Shown here: positions 31,660 to 31,684 of the stretch, one piece after another
Position numbering within the stretch: position 1 is the first letter of the stretch
How the letters are laid out: every line of letters begins with the position of its first letter
Assembly (NCBI GenBank): GCA_040877285.1
Contig: JBBDNZ010000059.1
Span: forward strand, 1-31,684
Length of the DNA: 31,684 bases
From: CANKHA01 sp040877285
GTDB taxonomy: Bacteria > Pseudomonadota > Alphaproteobacteria > Rhizobiales > Xanthobacteraceae
Direction of reading: 5' to 3'
Program-made: the position numbers and the translations under genes
Notes under the pieces: model-generated
Told to the model about the DNA's origin: nothing
Database searches by the model: none
The model's input: only the letters and a program-made list of their open reading frames with translations

Positions 31660-31684
31660 TCAACCCCGCGGGCGCTCCACGGAT

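Overview
The window reads as chromosome of an alphaproteobacterium, probably Hyphomicrobiales in the Bradyrhizobium/Rhodopseudomonas/Xanthobacteraceae neighbourhood. This is an inference from high GC, the gene families, FixK/FNR-type boxes and REP-like palindromes with a CGGGCTTGACCCG core. No tRNA, rRNA, CRISPR array, transposase or phage gene was seen.

Layout. Positions 1-466 hold a 5'-truncated, frameshifted phoU next to a 12-G run. Positions 500-26700 form a dense low-oxygen/dormancy-type stress island: cold-shock protein, DUF3775 protein, universal stress protein, ThpR 2'-5' RNA ligase-like protein, PEBP, an ACP/AMP-ligase/PlsC multidomain protein, a metallo-beta-lactamase plus THUMP pair, coenzyme B12-dependent ribonucleotide reductase, Hsp20, alpha/beta hydrolase, a decayed phosphoribosyltransferase, a DUF2267-CapA-acidic protein operon, a deleted archease/RtcB chimera, NUDIX hydrolase, PolX, GpmI, MgtA-type P-type ATPase, an APH/AAA bifunctional protein, and an NAD-salvage operon (pncB-pncA) with a ChaB-like membrane protein. 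Positions 26743-31303 carry a leftward ugpB-ugpA-ugpE-ugpC glycerol-3-phosphate-type ABC transporter.

The unifying signal is regulatory. Ten copies of a 14-bp TTGA-N6-TCAA palindrome (eight perfect in both half-sites, two with one mismatch), plus two weaker versions, all lie between genes, and many sit about 32 bp from a plausible -10 element, as in class II FNR/FixK promoters. The island therefore looks like one oxygen- or redox-responsive regulon. Many of its protein families match those of the Mycobacterium tuberculosis DosR dormancy regulon (NrdZ, Rv0571c, PncB2, Rv0574c CapA, Rv2004c, CtpF, HspX, USPs, Rv2630/Rv2631), but under a different regulator type.

The most interesting non-coding candidate is a leftward transcript of about 100 nt (8262 to 8163) between the convergent THUMP and nrdJ genes. 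It has its own perfect box, a -10 element at the right distance, a long hairpin with a CCCUCC loop, and a strong intrinsic terminator with seven U. At least two genes (phosphoribosyltransferase, archease/RtcB) carry deletions that remove catalytic motifs, so part of the island is decaying. The phoU and hsp20 5' irregularities could be true decay or sequencing error.
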